This document shows, piece after piece, positions 55,883 through 64,000 of a stretch of 64,000 nucleotides of DNA (its first letter is position 1; the number at the start of each line of letters is the position of its first letter). The DNA is taken from positions 1 through 64,000 of the forward strand of contig JAZLFR010000046.1 in the NCBI GenBank assembly GCA_045615885.1, in the 5' to 3' direction. The notes under the pieces were generated by a model, which saw only the letters and a list, made by a program, of their open reading frames with translations, ran no database searches and was not told where the DNA came from. Source of the DNA: UBA1765 sp045615885. Lineage in GTDB: Bacteria > Fibrobacterota > Fibrobacteria > Fibrobacterales > Fibrobacteraceae. The translations under genes were made by a program, and so were the position numbers.

Positions 55883-57466
55883 ATGAAAAAACTTCCACTA
55901 TTCTTATCCCTTGTCGTTACCGCATTTTTCGTTGCATGCGGTGACGACAGCAGTTCCACAAAGGCACCCTCGGAAGAAATTCCGAACGAAGATGTCCAGG
56001 ATTCCACACAAGTTCCTGTGGCAAACCCTGATTCCACAGGCAACGGAGAAGAGATGCCTAGCGACTCCATTCCCGGCGCAGAAAAGGGCATCTGGAGTTC
56101 CGGCTCCTGGGCATACAAGACTGATTCCTCCTTCTGTACAATTGCAGCAGACACCAGCTTTTCTGCCGATTACAATTACACGGGTGTCAAGGGCAGCGTA
56201 ACCTGTTCGTATGTCCGTGGCGACGACCCGGCTCTCGAATGGACCGACTCCTGGGCTCATGTAGCCTACAAGTTCAACCCGAGCCCGGAAAAACTGGATT
56301 CAAAAGACGGCATTTGCCTCGTGTATTCAAGCCAGACTGACTTGCTTTTGCGCATTGCTCCAGAAAACGAAGCTGTTTTGACTGGTGGAAACAATTATGA
56401 AATAACTTTGCCAGCCGCAAAGGAAGTGACCGTTTTAAATCGTAAGTTTGCAGGTTTTAAGCAAGTTTATGCGAGCCCGTGTTCAATAACTGCAAAATGC
56501 CGAGTACTCTGGGGTAAAAAAGTTACGCTGGAACAAAACTTGGCTGCAGTAACCGAAATCCGAATTCAGTCCCAGAATGTTTACGAGAACTCGTTCCATA
56601 TTGTGAAAATCGGGAATTACGGAGAATGCGGTGACTTGACTCCAGAAGATATTTCTCAAAGCAAGCGAGATTCCATCGCGGCAGCTCGTGATTCCATCTG
56701 GCATTATAACGATTCCCTAAAGCAGGCCGCAGCGGAAGCTGCAGAGGCAAGGCAAAACTTCATTGCCGATTCGTTGCAAAAAGCCTGGCTAGCCGAGCTG
56801 GGCCTAAAGGGCAATTACCCACTGTACCCATCTGTAAATATAAGTGAAGTAGTCATCGAAGAGCTTGATTCTTCATTCTGGGTTGGTGGATTGGATTGGT
56901 ACTTTCCTCCAAAGACAGGCTTTGGCACTATAGGATACCAAGATAAATTAGATGACATGCATCCTTGGTACAATTTTTCCAATAAAGAAACAGAAAGCTT
57001 CGATCTTGATTGGGATATTAACAACGGCGGCCTCTTTATCGAAATCGACGCTAAGCCGAATGTTTACTATGGATTCGGTTTCGATATTGTAGCTGACGGT
57101 CAGATAAAGGGTGCAGATGTCAGCAAGTACAAGCAGATCAATGTGGCATATTCCTCCACGAATCTGCCTGTAGAAATCGTACTTGTCCCAGAACAGAACG
57201 AAGCCCTCATTGGCGACGACCTTTACGAAATCACCCAAGGCGACAACTTCCGCTTTACCCTACCCGCTACAGATGGCGAAATCAAGGAAGTCGTTTTGCC
57301 GTTTGCAAACTTCGCACAAAAAGGCTGGGGCGTAAAACAAAACATCGATGACGTGGTCAAGACCCTTGGCGCAATCCAGTTTGCAGTCAACGGATTCACC
57401 ATCGACTTTGATGCCGTAGCAAGCACTTCCAGCGAAATCAGAATTTACGGTGTCGGCTGGGAATAA
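55883..57466 (+). CDS. Lipoprotein with two related beta-sandwich domains
   Basis: 527 aa. Leader MKKLPLFLSLVVTAFFVACG (Cys19). Two copies of a beta-sandwich domain: about 90-255 (ICLVYSSQTDLLLRIAPE, ITAKCRVLWGKKVTLEQNLA) and about 350-527 (INVAYSSTNLPVEIVLVPEQ, KEVVLPFANFAQKGWGV, end IRIYGVGWE). They are joined by a helical linker (RDSIAAARDSIWHYNDSL). The second domain and the preceding gene share the DVSK..-x-YSS pattern. A role as a carbohydrate-binding surface protein is inferred. A terminator follows. Confidence 0.82.
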   Translation: MKKLPLFLSLVVTAFFVACGDDSSSTKAPSEEIPNEDVQDSTQVPVANPDSTGNGEEMPSDSIPGAEKGIWSSGSWAYKTDSSFCTIAADTSFSADYNYTGVKGSVTCSYVRGDDPALEWTDSWAHVAYKFNPSPEKLDSKDGICLVYSSQTDLLLRIAPENEAVLTGGNNYEITLPAAKEVTVLNRKFAGFKQVYASPCSITAKCRVLWGKKVTLEQNLAAVTEIRIQSQNVYENSFHIVKIGNYGECGDLTPEDISQSKRDSIAAARDSIWHYNDSLKQAAAEAAEARQNFIADSLQKAWLAELGLKGNYPLYPSVNISEVVIEELDSSFWVGGLDWYFPPKTGFGTIGYQDKLDDMHPWYNFSNKETESFDLDWDINNGGLFIEIDAKPNVYYGFGFDIVADGQIKGADVSKYKQINVAYSSTNLPVEIVLVPEQNEALIGDDLYEITQGDNFRFTLPATDGEIKEVVLPFANFAQKGWGVKQNIDDVVKTLGAIQFAVNGFTIDFDAVASTSSEIRIYGVGWE

Positions 57467-57491
57467 TCCAAAGCTAGCTGTAGAAGATTTG

Positions 57492-57524
57492 AACTCCCAA
57501 GACTTGTTTCTTGGGAGTTTTTTT
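57492..57524 (+). terminator. Terminator after the lipoprotein run
   Basis: AACTCCCAAGA (57492-57502) pairs with TCTTGGGAGTT (57509-57519), followed by a T-run to 57524. The last bases overlap the stop of the minus-strand coaE gene. Confidence 0.9.
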
Positions 57525-58092
57525 AAATGATCGATTTCAAAGTTTCCTGCAATTCCGCTTCCGTTCGCGAATTGTCGATATTCACAATGCGCGAATGGTT
57601 CAAGTCAGGATTCTGCTTTTGCAGTTCTATGCGGCGCATTGCATCTTCACGGTTCAAGCCGCGTTTTACCAGCCGTTCCAGGCGGACCTCGGCAGAAGCA
57701 TCTACATTCCAGACTTCGTCGAGCTTTGCAAGCGTGTTCGGGACCTTGAAAAGTAATGCAGCTTCGATAAAGGCCTTGCCTTCGTTAGCCGAAGATGTAA
57801 AAAAGTTTTCGATCGACGTTTCCAAATACGGGTAAACAATCGATTCCAGCAAACTGCGTTTTTCGGAATCCTTAAAGACAATGTCTGCAAGGTACTCTCG
57901 CGAAACGCCATCTGCAGTAAGCACGGACTTGCCAAATTCACTCGCGAGCCTTTTCCGCAATTTTTCATTGCATGCATAAAGTCTATGCACTTCGGCATCG
58001 CAATCCAAAACGGCAAAGCCCCGTTCACGGAGCAATTTGCCCACCGTGCTCTTGCCAGCACCGATCGAACCTGTAAGACCTATTTTTTTCAA
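57523..58092 (-). CDS. coaE: Dephospho-CoA kinase (TTG start)
   Basis: 189 aa if started at the TTG at 58092 (LKKIGLTGSIGAGKST), with AAGGA a few bases upstream; the frame continues to an ATG at 58128, but that extension is not family-like. Last step of CoA synthesis. P-loop GLTGSIGAGKST, the acidic VLDCDAEVHRLY site, and the CoA-binding LLFKVPNTLAKLDEVW region. The VWNVDASAEVRLERLVKR stretch and the family's usual length of about 200 aa agree. Divergent from thrC. Confidence 0.92.
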   Translation of the reverse strand: MKKIGLTGSIGAGKSTVGKLLRERGFAVLDCDAEVHRLYACNEKLRKRLASEFGKSVLTADGVSREYLADIVFKDSEKRSLLESIVYPYLETSIENFFTSSANEGKAFIEAALLFKVPNTLAKLDEVWNVDASAEVRLERLVKRGLNREDAMRRIELQKQNPDLNHSRIVNIDNSRTEAELQETLKSII

Positions 58093-58182
58093 AGCGATTC
58101 CTTGCGCTAGAATATAGAAATCAAGCAAACAAAAACCACCGACCTTACTATATTTGTCAAAAAATTTTTCAAAGGTTTAACT

Positions 58183-59523
58183 ATGAGCCAGTTTAAAGCT
58201 TATTTCCAGAATATCAACGGCGAAGATACATACCCGTTGACAGACATCATCTACCGCAGCAAGGTTGACAACAGCCTTTTGGAAGTACATCACGACCGCG
58301 AAGCGCTCGCAAGCCGCAGCCCGGAAGAATGGAAGAAGCTTTTTGCAGAACGCCGCATGAGCTTTAAGCCAGCAGACCAGAGCGGTATCTGGAGCAAGCG
58401 CGAAATGGTCCTCCCGGACATGCCGGAAGAAGACATCGTTACCATGCGCGAAGGCTGGAGCCCGCTTTTTGACGCAAGCATTCTCGCCCGCGAACTTGGC
58501 ATGAAGAAGCTTTCCGTTAAGCTTTGCGGCAACTCCCACACAGGTTCCTTCAAGGACCTCGGCATGACAGTTCTTGTTAGCCAGGTGAACCACATCATCA
58601 AGAAGAACATTCACCCGATCGATGCCGTTGCTTGCGCCTCTACAGGTGATACTTCTGCAGCACTTTCCGCTTACTGCGCAAAGGCAGGCATTCCTTCTAT
58701 CGTGTTCCTCCCGGCAGGCAAGACAAGTACAGCCCAGCTCATTCAGCCAATCAGCAACGGCAGCATCGTGCTCGCCCTTGACACGGACTTTGACGGTTGC
58801 ATGAAGATTGTTCAGCAGGTTACTGCAGACAACCGCATCTACCTTGCAAACTCCATGAACAGTCTCCGCGTCGAAGGCCAAAAGACAATTTCCCCTGAAA
58901 TCTGCCAGGAACTTGGCTGGCGCGTTCCAGACACCGTCATTATTCCAGGCGGTAACCTCGGTAACGTTTCTGCACTTGCAAAGGGCTTTGAAGACTGCAT
59001 GGCCATGGGCCTTATCGACCATCTGCCGCGCATCATCGTTGCCCAGGCAGAAAACGCAAACCCGTTCTACCAGGCATACACTCGCGGATTTGACCAGCTT
59101 GTTCCGATGCAAGCCAAGAAGACTCTCGCAAGCGCAATCCAGATCGGCAACCCGGTTAGCTACCCGAAGGCAGTTCGCGCAATCCAGAAGACAAACGGCC
59201 TCGTTGTTAGCGTAAACGAAGAAGAACTCGCAAACGCAGCTCACCGCGCAGACCGCACCGGTCTCTACTGCTGCCCGCACACTGGTGTCGCCCTCGGCGC
59301 TCTTGAAAAGCTCCGTGCAAGCAACACAATTTCTGCAGACGAAGAAGTTGTCGTAATCAGCACCGCTCACGGTCTCAAGTTCACGGAATTCAAGGTGAAC
59401 TACCACGAAAAGCAGCTTGAAAACATCGTCTCTAACTTCGCAAACCCAGTGTTCAAGGCAAAGGCAGAAATCGGCCCAGTCATGGACATTTTGAAGAAAG
59501 AGATGGCTGCACGACGTCGCTAG
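58183..59523 (+). CDS. thrC: Threonine synthase
   Basis: 446 aa, PLP fold-type II. Converts O-phosphohomoserine to threonine. Signatures: GWSPLFDASILARELGM, the PLP Lys in NSHTGSFKDLGMT, ACASTGDTSAALSAYCAKAG, GKTSTAQLIQPI, and VIIPGGNLGNVSALAKG for the phosphate/PLP site. Highly biased codon use suggests strong expression. A terminator follows within 25 nt. Confidence 0.95.
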   Translation: MSQFKAYFQNINGEDTYPLTDIIYRSKVDNSLLEVHHDREALASRSPEEWKKLFAERRMSFKPADQSGIWSKREMVLPDMPEEDIVTMREGWSPLFDASILARELGMKKLSVKLCGNSHTGSFKDLGMTVLVSQVNHIIKKNIHPIDAVACASTGDTSAALSAYCAKAGIPSIVFLPAGKTSTAQLIQPISNGSIVLALDTDFDGCMKIVQQVTADNRIYLANSMNSLRVEGQKTISPEICQELGWRVPDTVIIPGGNLGNVSALAKGFEDCMAMGLIDHLPRIIVAQAENANPFYQAYTRGFDQLVPMQAKKTLASAIQIGNPVSYPKAVRAIQKTNGLVVSVNEEELANAAHRADRTGLYCCPHTGVALGALEKLRASNTISADEEVVVISTAHGLKFTEFKVNYHEKQLENIVSNFANPVFKAKAEIGPVMDILKKEMAARRR

Positions 59524-59543
59524 ACAACTTCATTGAGTTCTAC

Positions 59544-59572
59544 AAAAGTCCCCTTCTTGGGGGCTTTTTTTT
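59544..59572 (+). terminator. Terminator after thrC
   Basis: AAAAGTCCCC (59544-59553) pairs with GGGGGCTTTT (59559-59568) with one G-T pair, followed by further T residues to 59572. Confidence 0.88.
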
Positions 59573-59606
59573 ATGCAGTAAGAAAGTATTTTGTAACTTT
59601 GCTGCT

Positions 59607-61652
59607 ATGGACGAGCAGAAAGAATACAAGACCCTATATCACATCGTTTACCTATCCATTACGACCTTCATGGGCGTACTGATGGCTATAGCTTCCATCG
59701 TGCTGAAATGGGGCCCGGCAGTTGCCTACATCATAGGTCTAGCGCTCGTATTTTCATGGTACTTGCACATTTCCAAAGTTGCATCCAGCAACGCTAGAAT
59801 CGGCATATACACAATCGAAGTAGCTCTCGCCCTGCTCTATTACGGTTCCGCAACAACTAGCGTTATCGACATGCCGGTAATCATCTGCCTTTACCTCGTG
59901 CTCGCGGCAATCGGCACCAGCAGAGCGCCGATCTACATTCTTTCCATGGTTTTCCCCCTGGAACTGCTCTACTTGTGCATTGCGGGCGAAATCACGCTCC
60001 ACATGCCGTTCGTCTTTTATTCAAGACTTGCGCTCGGCATTTTGAGCATCATTTGCGCAACCGGAATTTCGCTGTTCCTCAAGAAGACTCAAAAATTTGA
60101 AGCCGAACACATGGGCCGCCTGGAACAGGCGCTCGTCATTGCAAAAGAAGACAACAAGAAATTCATGGAAAGCATTTCCCATGAGCTTCGCACGCCGATC
60201 AACGCTGTAAACGGCATGAGCCAGATTCTTTTGAAGAAGGGGCTTTCCGAAGAAATCCACAGCGCCGTAGATTCCATCTACAAGGCGGGGCGCGTTCTTT
60301 CTGAAGACATCGGCAACATTCTGGACTATTCCGAAATTCTAACGAACAAGCTGCAGCTTTCAGAAAACGAATACGAAATTCTTTCTGTGGTAAACGACGT
60401 ATCAACCGGCTTCATTTGGTACGACGAATACGACTCCATCGAATTTGCGATCGACGTGCAGCCAGACATTCCGACAATGCTTTACGGCGACGAAAACAAG
60501 CTGCGCCGAATGTTGATATTGCTGCTCAACAACGCCTTCAAGAACGCAAACAACGGCGGTGTCTATCTGGGAATTTCCAGCAAGGAGCAAGACTACGGCA
60601 TCAACATGAACATTGACGTGCACAGCACGGGCAAGGGACTTACCAAGCAGGAAATCGAAGAAACCTACCTCAGCTTCAACACTGAACAAAACCTTGTCAA
60701 GGGCAACTACGGCCTGGACCTCAGCCTGATTGTCGTGCACGGCATCGTTGCGAAGATGGGTGGCTTCATGAAAATCGACAGCAAGGAAGGCTACGACACG
60801 CATGTCCACATTTCCATTCCGCAAAAGGTAATTAGCCCAAGACCTGCGCTCGTCCTCGAAAGTGCCGAAAAGTACAAGATCGTTTACTACTTCAACCAAG
60901 ACAAGTATTCCACCCCGCTCATCGAAGAGTTCTACAATAAGCTCGTAGAAAATGTCCGGAGGATTGTCGGCGTAGAAATCATTGAGGCGGACTCGCTCAG
61001 CCGTTTAAAAACGATAGTTTCTACCAAGAACATAACACATGTGTTCGTGGCCGAATGGGAATATAAGATTGACCCGGAATACTTTGAAGAACTCAGCCGC
61101 AAAATCCACACCAGTGTTTTTGCAAGCAAAAAGTTCACCACCCCGGCAGGCAGCCAGGTTCGCATTTTCAGAAAGCCGGTCTATATGCTTTCTGTAATCA
61201 ACAGCTTGAACTCCATGACTCCGGGCCAAATGGAATTCCACCACACAAACATCGTAGAGAACGCATCGTTCCCGAACATGCGCGCTCTCATCGTCGATGA
61301 CGACGCCCTCAATTTGCGAGTGTCTCGCGAAATACTGCAGGAATTCGGAATCGACGCACAAACGGCAAATAGTGGCGAAGGTGCAATTGAGCGCTGCACC
61401 TTCGAAGAATTCGACATCATCTTCATGGACTACATGATGCGCGGCATGAACGGCATTGAATGCATGAAGAAGATTCACGAAATCAGAAGCGCCCGCTACA
61501 AGGCAATCCCGATTATCGCACTCACGGCAAACGCAGTGAGCGGTGCCCGCGACATGCTCCTTAGCGAAGGCTTCGACGACTTTATTCCAAAGCCAATCGA
61601 AATGTCGCACCTTGTTCGCGTATTGAAGAAGTTCTATAAGGGGGCAAAATGA
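59607..61652 (+). CDS. Hybrid sensor histidine kinase with altered ATP site
   Basis: 681 aa. Five or six transmembrane segments (about 10-158), a HisKA domain with His192 in SHELRTPINAVNG, an HATPase domain, an unassigned spacer (about 400-540, possibly a degenerate receiver), and a C-terminal receiver (about 555-680) with intact ALIVDDDALN, Asp in FMDYMMRGMNG, Thr in ALTANA and Lys in PKPIE. In the ATP domain the N-box LLNNAFKNA is present, but the G1 box reads VHSTGKGL where VxDTGxG is usual (Ser340 for Asp), and the G2 box is GNYGLDLSL. Catalytic activity is therefore doubtful. Its stop overlaps the next gene (ATGA). Confidence 0.88.
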   Translation: MDEQKEYKTLYHIVYLSITTFMGVLMAIASIVLKWGPAVAYIIGLALVFSWYLHISKVASSNARIGIYTIEVALALLYYGSATTSVIDMPVIICLYLVLAAIGTSRAPIYILSMVFPLELLYLCIAGEITLHMPFVFYSRLALGILSIICATGISLFLKKTQKFEAEHMGRLEQALVIAKEDNKKFMESISHELRTPINAVNGMSQILLKKGLSEEIHSAVDSIYKAGRVLSEDIGNILDYSEILTNKLQLSENEYEILSVVNDVSTGFIWYDEYDSIEFAIDVQPDIPTMLYGDENKLRRMLILLLNNAFKNANNGGVYLGISSKEQDYGINMNIDVHSTGKGLTKQEIEETYLSFNTEQNLVKGNYGLDLSLIVVHGIVAKMGGFMKIDSKEGYDTHVHISIPQKVISPRPALVLESAEKYKIVYYFNQDKYSTPLIEEFYNKLVENVRRIVGVEIIEADSLSRLKTIVSTKNITHVFVAEWEYKIDPEYFEELSRKIHTSVFASKKFTTPAGSQVRIFRKPVYMLSVINSLNSMTPGQMEFHHTNIVENASFPNMRALIVDDDALNLRVSREILQEFGIDAQTANSGEGAIERCTFEEFDIIFMDYMMRGMNGIECMKKIHEIRSARYKAIPIIALTANAVSGARDMLLSEGFDDFIPKPIEMSHLVRVLKKFYKGAK

Positions 61653-64000
61653 GAGAACGCAGCCGAGTCTTGATTTCTGTGGACAGCCTTTCGGACCTGC
61701 CACCAGACCTTGCCCAAAAATTCGATATTTCAGTAATGCCTTTTTACGTGCAAACTACAAAGGGGCATTTTCTGGACGGCATAGACATTGACCAGCACGA
61801 CCTGTTGCTCTACATGAAGCAAGAAGGTTCAAGAGCTGTTTCTGAAGCGCCGTCCCCAAGCGAATACAAAGCCTATTTTGAAGCCAAGCGCCGCACTGCA
61901 GACTACGTGATCCATTTCAACATGGGCCGCAATGCAAGCCGCGGCTACGCCTCTGCAAGCAAAGCTGCCGAAGAGCTGCGCAATGTGTTCGTCATTGACA
62001 CGCCTCTCGTTTCAAGCGGCCTGGGCCTTGCCGCAATCGAAGCGTCCAAGCTTGCGCAAAAAGGTTTGTCCGCCCAAGACATTCTCAAGCGGCTCCCAGC
62101 CATTTTCAAAAAGATTTCGATAAGTTTCATAGTCAAGGAAACCTCGTCCCTTACTAAAAGTGGAAACATCAGCCCGCGCGTAAAAAAACTCTGTGACCGT
62201 TTGCTGCTGCACCCGTGCATCAAGCCGAAGGGTACAAAGCTTGCCGTCGGCAACATCTTCATGGGCAAATGGCAGAGTGTCATCAAAAAGTACATTGCAC
62301 ACTGCTTGCGTTTTTCCCAATACCTCGACAAGAGAGTCATCTTCATCGTCCATTCCGGTCTTTCCGTAGATGAACTGTCTTCGATAAAAAATCAGGTCGA
62401 AGAGTATTGCCATTTTGAAAAGGTCATCATTCAGGAAGCTTCTGCCACAATTTCTGCCAATGCCGGCGAAGGCGCATTCGCCCTCGTCTATATGTACCAA
62501 AGAAACGAAGGCAAGGACTTTGCAGAAGAAAGCAAGGGCAACGCGATTTCCGACAGGGTCAAGAAAGCATTCAAGCTCATTTCCGGCACCATATTGAAGG
62601 AAGATTTCAGCATTCGCCACAAGCTAACGAACCTCATCATGCTCGCCACTTTTTTGGGCGGCGCAATTTCGACAATCGTCACATTGTTCGAAGGCGAATG
62701 GTATTCTTCCATAGCTACAGGCAGCGCAATGCTTATCGTATTGCTAGCCATGTACCTCTCCGTGCTCAAGAACAACATTCGCGCGGCAGCATTCCTGATT
62801 ACAATCGTAATCAACATATTCATTTTCCCGCTCATGTTCTTTACCTCGGGCGGCCTAGCTTCCGGCATGCCTTTGTGGTTCCTGCTCGGGCTTGTCATTA
62901 CATGGCTATTGTTCGAAGGCAAGGAATGCGCGCTCATGGTTTCTGCAAACCTTGCAGTAGTCATCGCAACGCTTTTCTACGCGCACATGCACCCAGACTA
63001 TGTTGCAAAAGTTTCCATGGAATATACGCTAGCCGATGTTTTGCAAGGCATTCTGTTCGTGTCTTGCATCTTTGGTGCCACATTCAAATACCAGAGCCAC
63101 ATCTACGAAAAGCAGCGTAAAAAATACGAAGAACGCGACAAGGAACTGCAGGCGGCAAACAAGGCTAAAAGCACATTCCTTGCCAACATGAGCCACGAAA
63201 TCCGCACGCCAATCAACGGTATTATCGGCATGGATTCCATGCTCATGAAGGAGCGCGGCGATGACCAGGTGACGCTTGAATATGCAAAGAACATTCAAAC
63301 GGCAAGCAACGCCCTGCTCACAATCGTCAACGACATTCTTGACATTTCAAAAATTGAATCCGGCAAGCTCGAGCTCATTCCGGTCGATTACAAAATTTTC
63401 AACCTGATCAACGATTCCCACAACCTGTCGGCCCAGAGGGCAATCAACAAGGGCTTGAACTTTACGCTCGACATTAGCGAAGACTTGCCATCGGAACTTA
63501 CCGGCGACGAAGTTCGCGTGCGCCAGATCATAAACAACCTGCTTTCCAACGCAATCAAATACACAGAACAAGGGTCTGTCCAGCTTTCCGTTTACCACCG
63601 CGCCATGAGCGACGCCCAAATCACGCTCTGCATCGAAGTTTCAGACACAGGCATGGGCATCAAGAAAGAAAATCTGGATATTTTGTTCGACAGTTTTACG
63701 CGCCTCGACGAAAAGAAGAACAGAAACATCGAAGGAACCGGCCTTGGCTTGAACCTGACCCAGAATCTCGTTCACATGATGGGTGGCGAAATTTCTGTCG
63801 ATAGCGTTTACAACGAGGGCTCCACATTCAAAGTCCGCATTCCGCAAAAAATCAAGAGACGCGAACCGCTCGGCAACTTTGAAGAACTGCAAAAGCAGCT
63901 GCTCCTTGAAAAGCAGGAACAGACAGTTTCGTTTACCGCCCCGCAGGCAAAGGCTCTCGTCGTTGACGATGTGAAGATGAACCTGCTCGTGGCCAAAGGC
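61649..64000 (+). CDS. DegV-fused hybrid histidine kinase, partial at right edge
   Basis: At least 784 aa; cut by the window end. Order: a complete DegV (EDD) domain (about 5-283: SVDSLSDLPPDLAQ, TPLVSSGLGLAAIEASKL, SANAGEGAFALVYM), a helix, about six transmembrane segments (about 325-481), a coiled coil, HisKA with His516 (ANMSHEIRTPINGIIGM), an HATPase with intact DTGMGIK and GTGLGLN, and the start of a receiver (KALVVDDVKMNLLV, about 770 on). DegV/FakB proteins bind fatty acids, so a lipid-sensing kinase is plausible. The DegV part is cytoplasmic unless an export signal exists; none is seen. Start ATG overlaps the previous stop. Confidence 0.88.
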   Translation, partial: MRERSRVLISVDSLSDLPPDLAQKFDISVMPFYVQTTKGHFLDGIDIDQHDLLLYMKQEGSRAVSEAPSPSEYKAYFEAKRRTADYVIHFNMGRNASRGYASASKAAEELRNVFVIDTPLVSSGLGLAAIEASKLAQKGLSAQDILKRLPAIFKKISISFIVKETSSLTKSGNISPRVKKLCDRLLLHPCIKPKGTKLAVGNIFMGKWQSVIKKYIAHCLRFSQYLDKRVIFIVHSGLSVDELSSIKNQVEEYCHFEKVIIQEASATISANAGEGAFALVYMYQRNEGKDFAEESKGNAISDRVKKAFKLISGTILKEDFSIRHKLTNLIMLATFLGGAISTIVTLFEGEWYSSIATGSAMLIVLLAMYLSVLKNNIRAAAFLITIVINIFIFPLMFFTSGGLASGMPLWFLLGLVITWLLFEGKECALMVSANLAVVIATLFYAHMHPDYVAKVSMEYTLADVLQGILFVSCIFGATFKYQSHIYEKQRKKYEERDKELQAANKAKSTFLANMSHEIRTPINGIIGMDSMLMKERGDDQVTLEYAKNIQTASNALLTIVNDILDISKIESGKLELIPVDYKIFNLINDSHNLSAQRAINKGLNFTLDISEDLPSELTGDEVRVRQIINNLLSNAIKYTEQGSVQLSVYHRAMSDAQITLCIEVSDTGMGIKKENLDILFDSFTRLDEKKNRNIEGTGLGLNLTQNLVHMMGGEISVDSVYNEGSTFKVRIPQKIKRREPLGNFEELQKQLLLEKQEQTVSFTAPQAKALVVDDVKMNLLVAKG

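Noticed and set aside
58093..58128. N-terminal extension of CoaE to the ATG at 58128
   Set aside because: The P-loop of CoaE normally begins a few residues from the start, and AAGGA precedes the TTG at 58092.
1..64000. tRNA or rRNA genes
   Set aside because: I looked through the gaps for cloverleaf ends and T-loop words (GGTTCGAATCC-like) and saw none; this was done by eye only.

Overview
The window looks like a chromosomal segment of a Fibrobacter species (phylum Fibrobacterota, fibre-degrading, close to F. succinogenes). The evidence is several copies of the Fibrobacter succinogenes major paralogous domain (TIGR02145), two TIGR02147 proteins, lipoproteins and an enzyme with Ser-rich linkers, a pectate lyase with a type IX secretion C-terminal domain, a PorV/PorQ-like protein, and a biotin-dependent sodium-pump decarboxylase operon. 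No tRNA, rRNA, CRISPR array or complete insertion sequence was seen. Calls rest on reading motifs by eye; no database search was run.

Layout. 1-232 is a repeat mosaic. 233-4223 (-) is a three-gene signalling cassette: histidine kinase, stand-alone receiver, and a sigma-54 activator whose own receiver has lost its phospho-acceptor Asp. 4331-6084 (-) is the yceD-rpmF-plsX operon. 6256-11045 (+) holds a GT2 glycosyltransferase, topB and a secreted GH3 enzyme. 11020-12982 (-) holds a DnaQ-like exonuclease, a secreted protein and rph. 13198-20030 (-) is a tight envelope operon: purA, Crp-family regulator, PASTA protein, TPR lipoprotein, LolB-like lipoprotein, NlpC/P60 lipoprotein, pheA. 20087-29534 (-) is a six-gene surface/envelope cluster running from a FecR-domain lipoprotein to a large FISUMP lipoprotein with a collagen-like tract. 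29687-33625 (-) is a methylmalonyl-CoA-type decarboxylase operon. 33754-43360 is mixed housekeeping: PorV/Q-like protein, phosphohexomutase, bioA, aminotransferase, citrate synthase, mnmE, aldose epimerase.

The accessory part is 43361-57466. It has an Rpn/PD-(D/E)XK gene between two identical 35-bp terminator-like repeats, next to a degraded gene fragment. Two TIGR02147 genes are each translationally coupled to a surface lipoprotein. There is a T9SS pectate lyase, and a run of lipoproteins that share an almost identical leader cassette. 57523-64000 holds coaE (-), thrC (+) and two overlapping hybrid histidine kinases (+). The second kinase begins with a DegV (fatty-acid-binding type) domain and runs off the right edge.

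The most notable points are these. (i) A lipoprotein start codon is followed by four copies of a 7-bp repeat and then an in-frame palindromic element, which could give frameshift (phase) switching. (ii) A DegV-membrane-kinase-receiver fusion is paired with a kinase that has a damaged ATP site. (iii) TIGR02147 regulators are coupled to lipoproteins. (iv) A dispersed mosaic repeat family has hairpin variants that keep pairing, and a piece of it lies inside mnmE.
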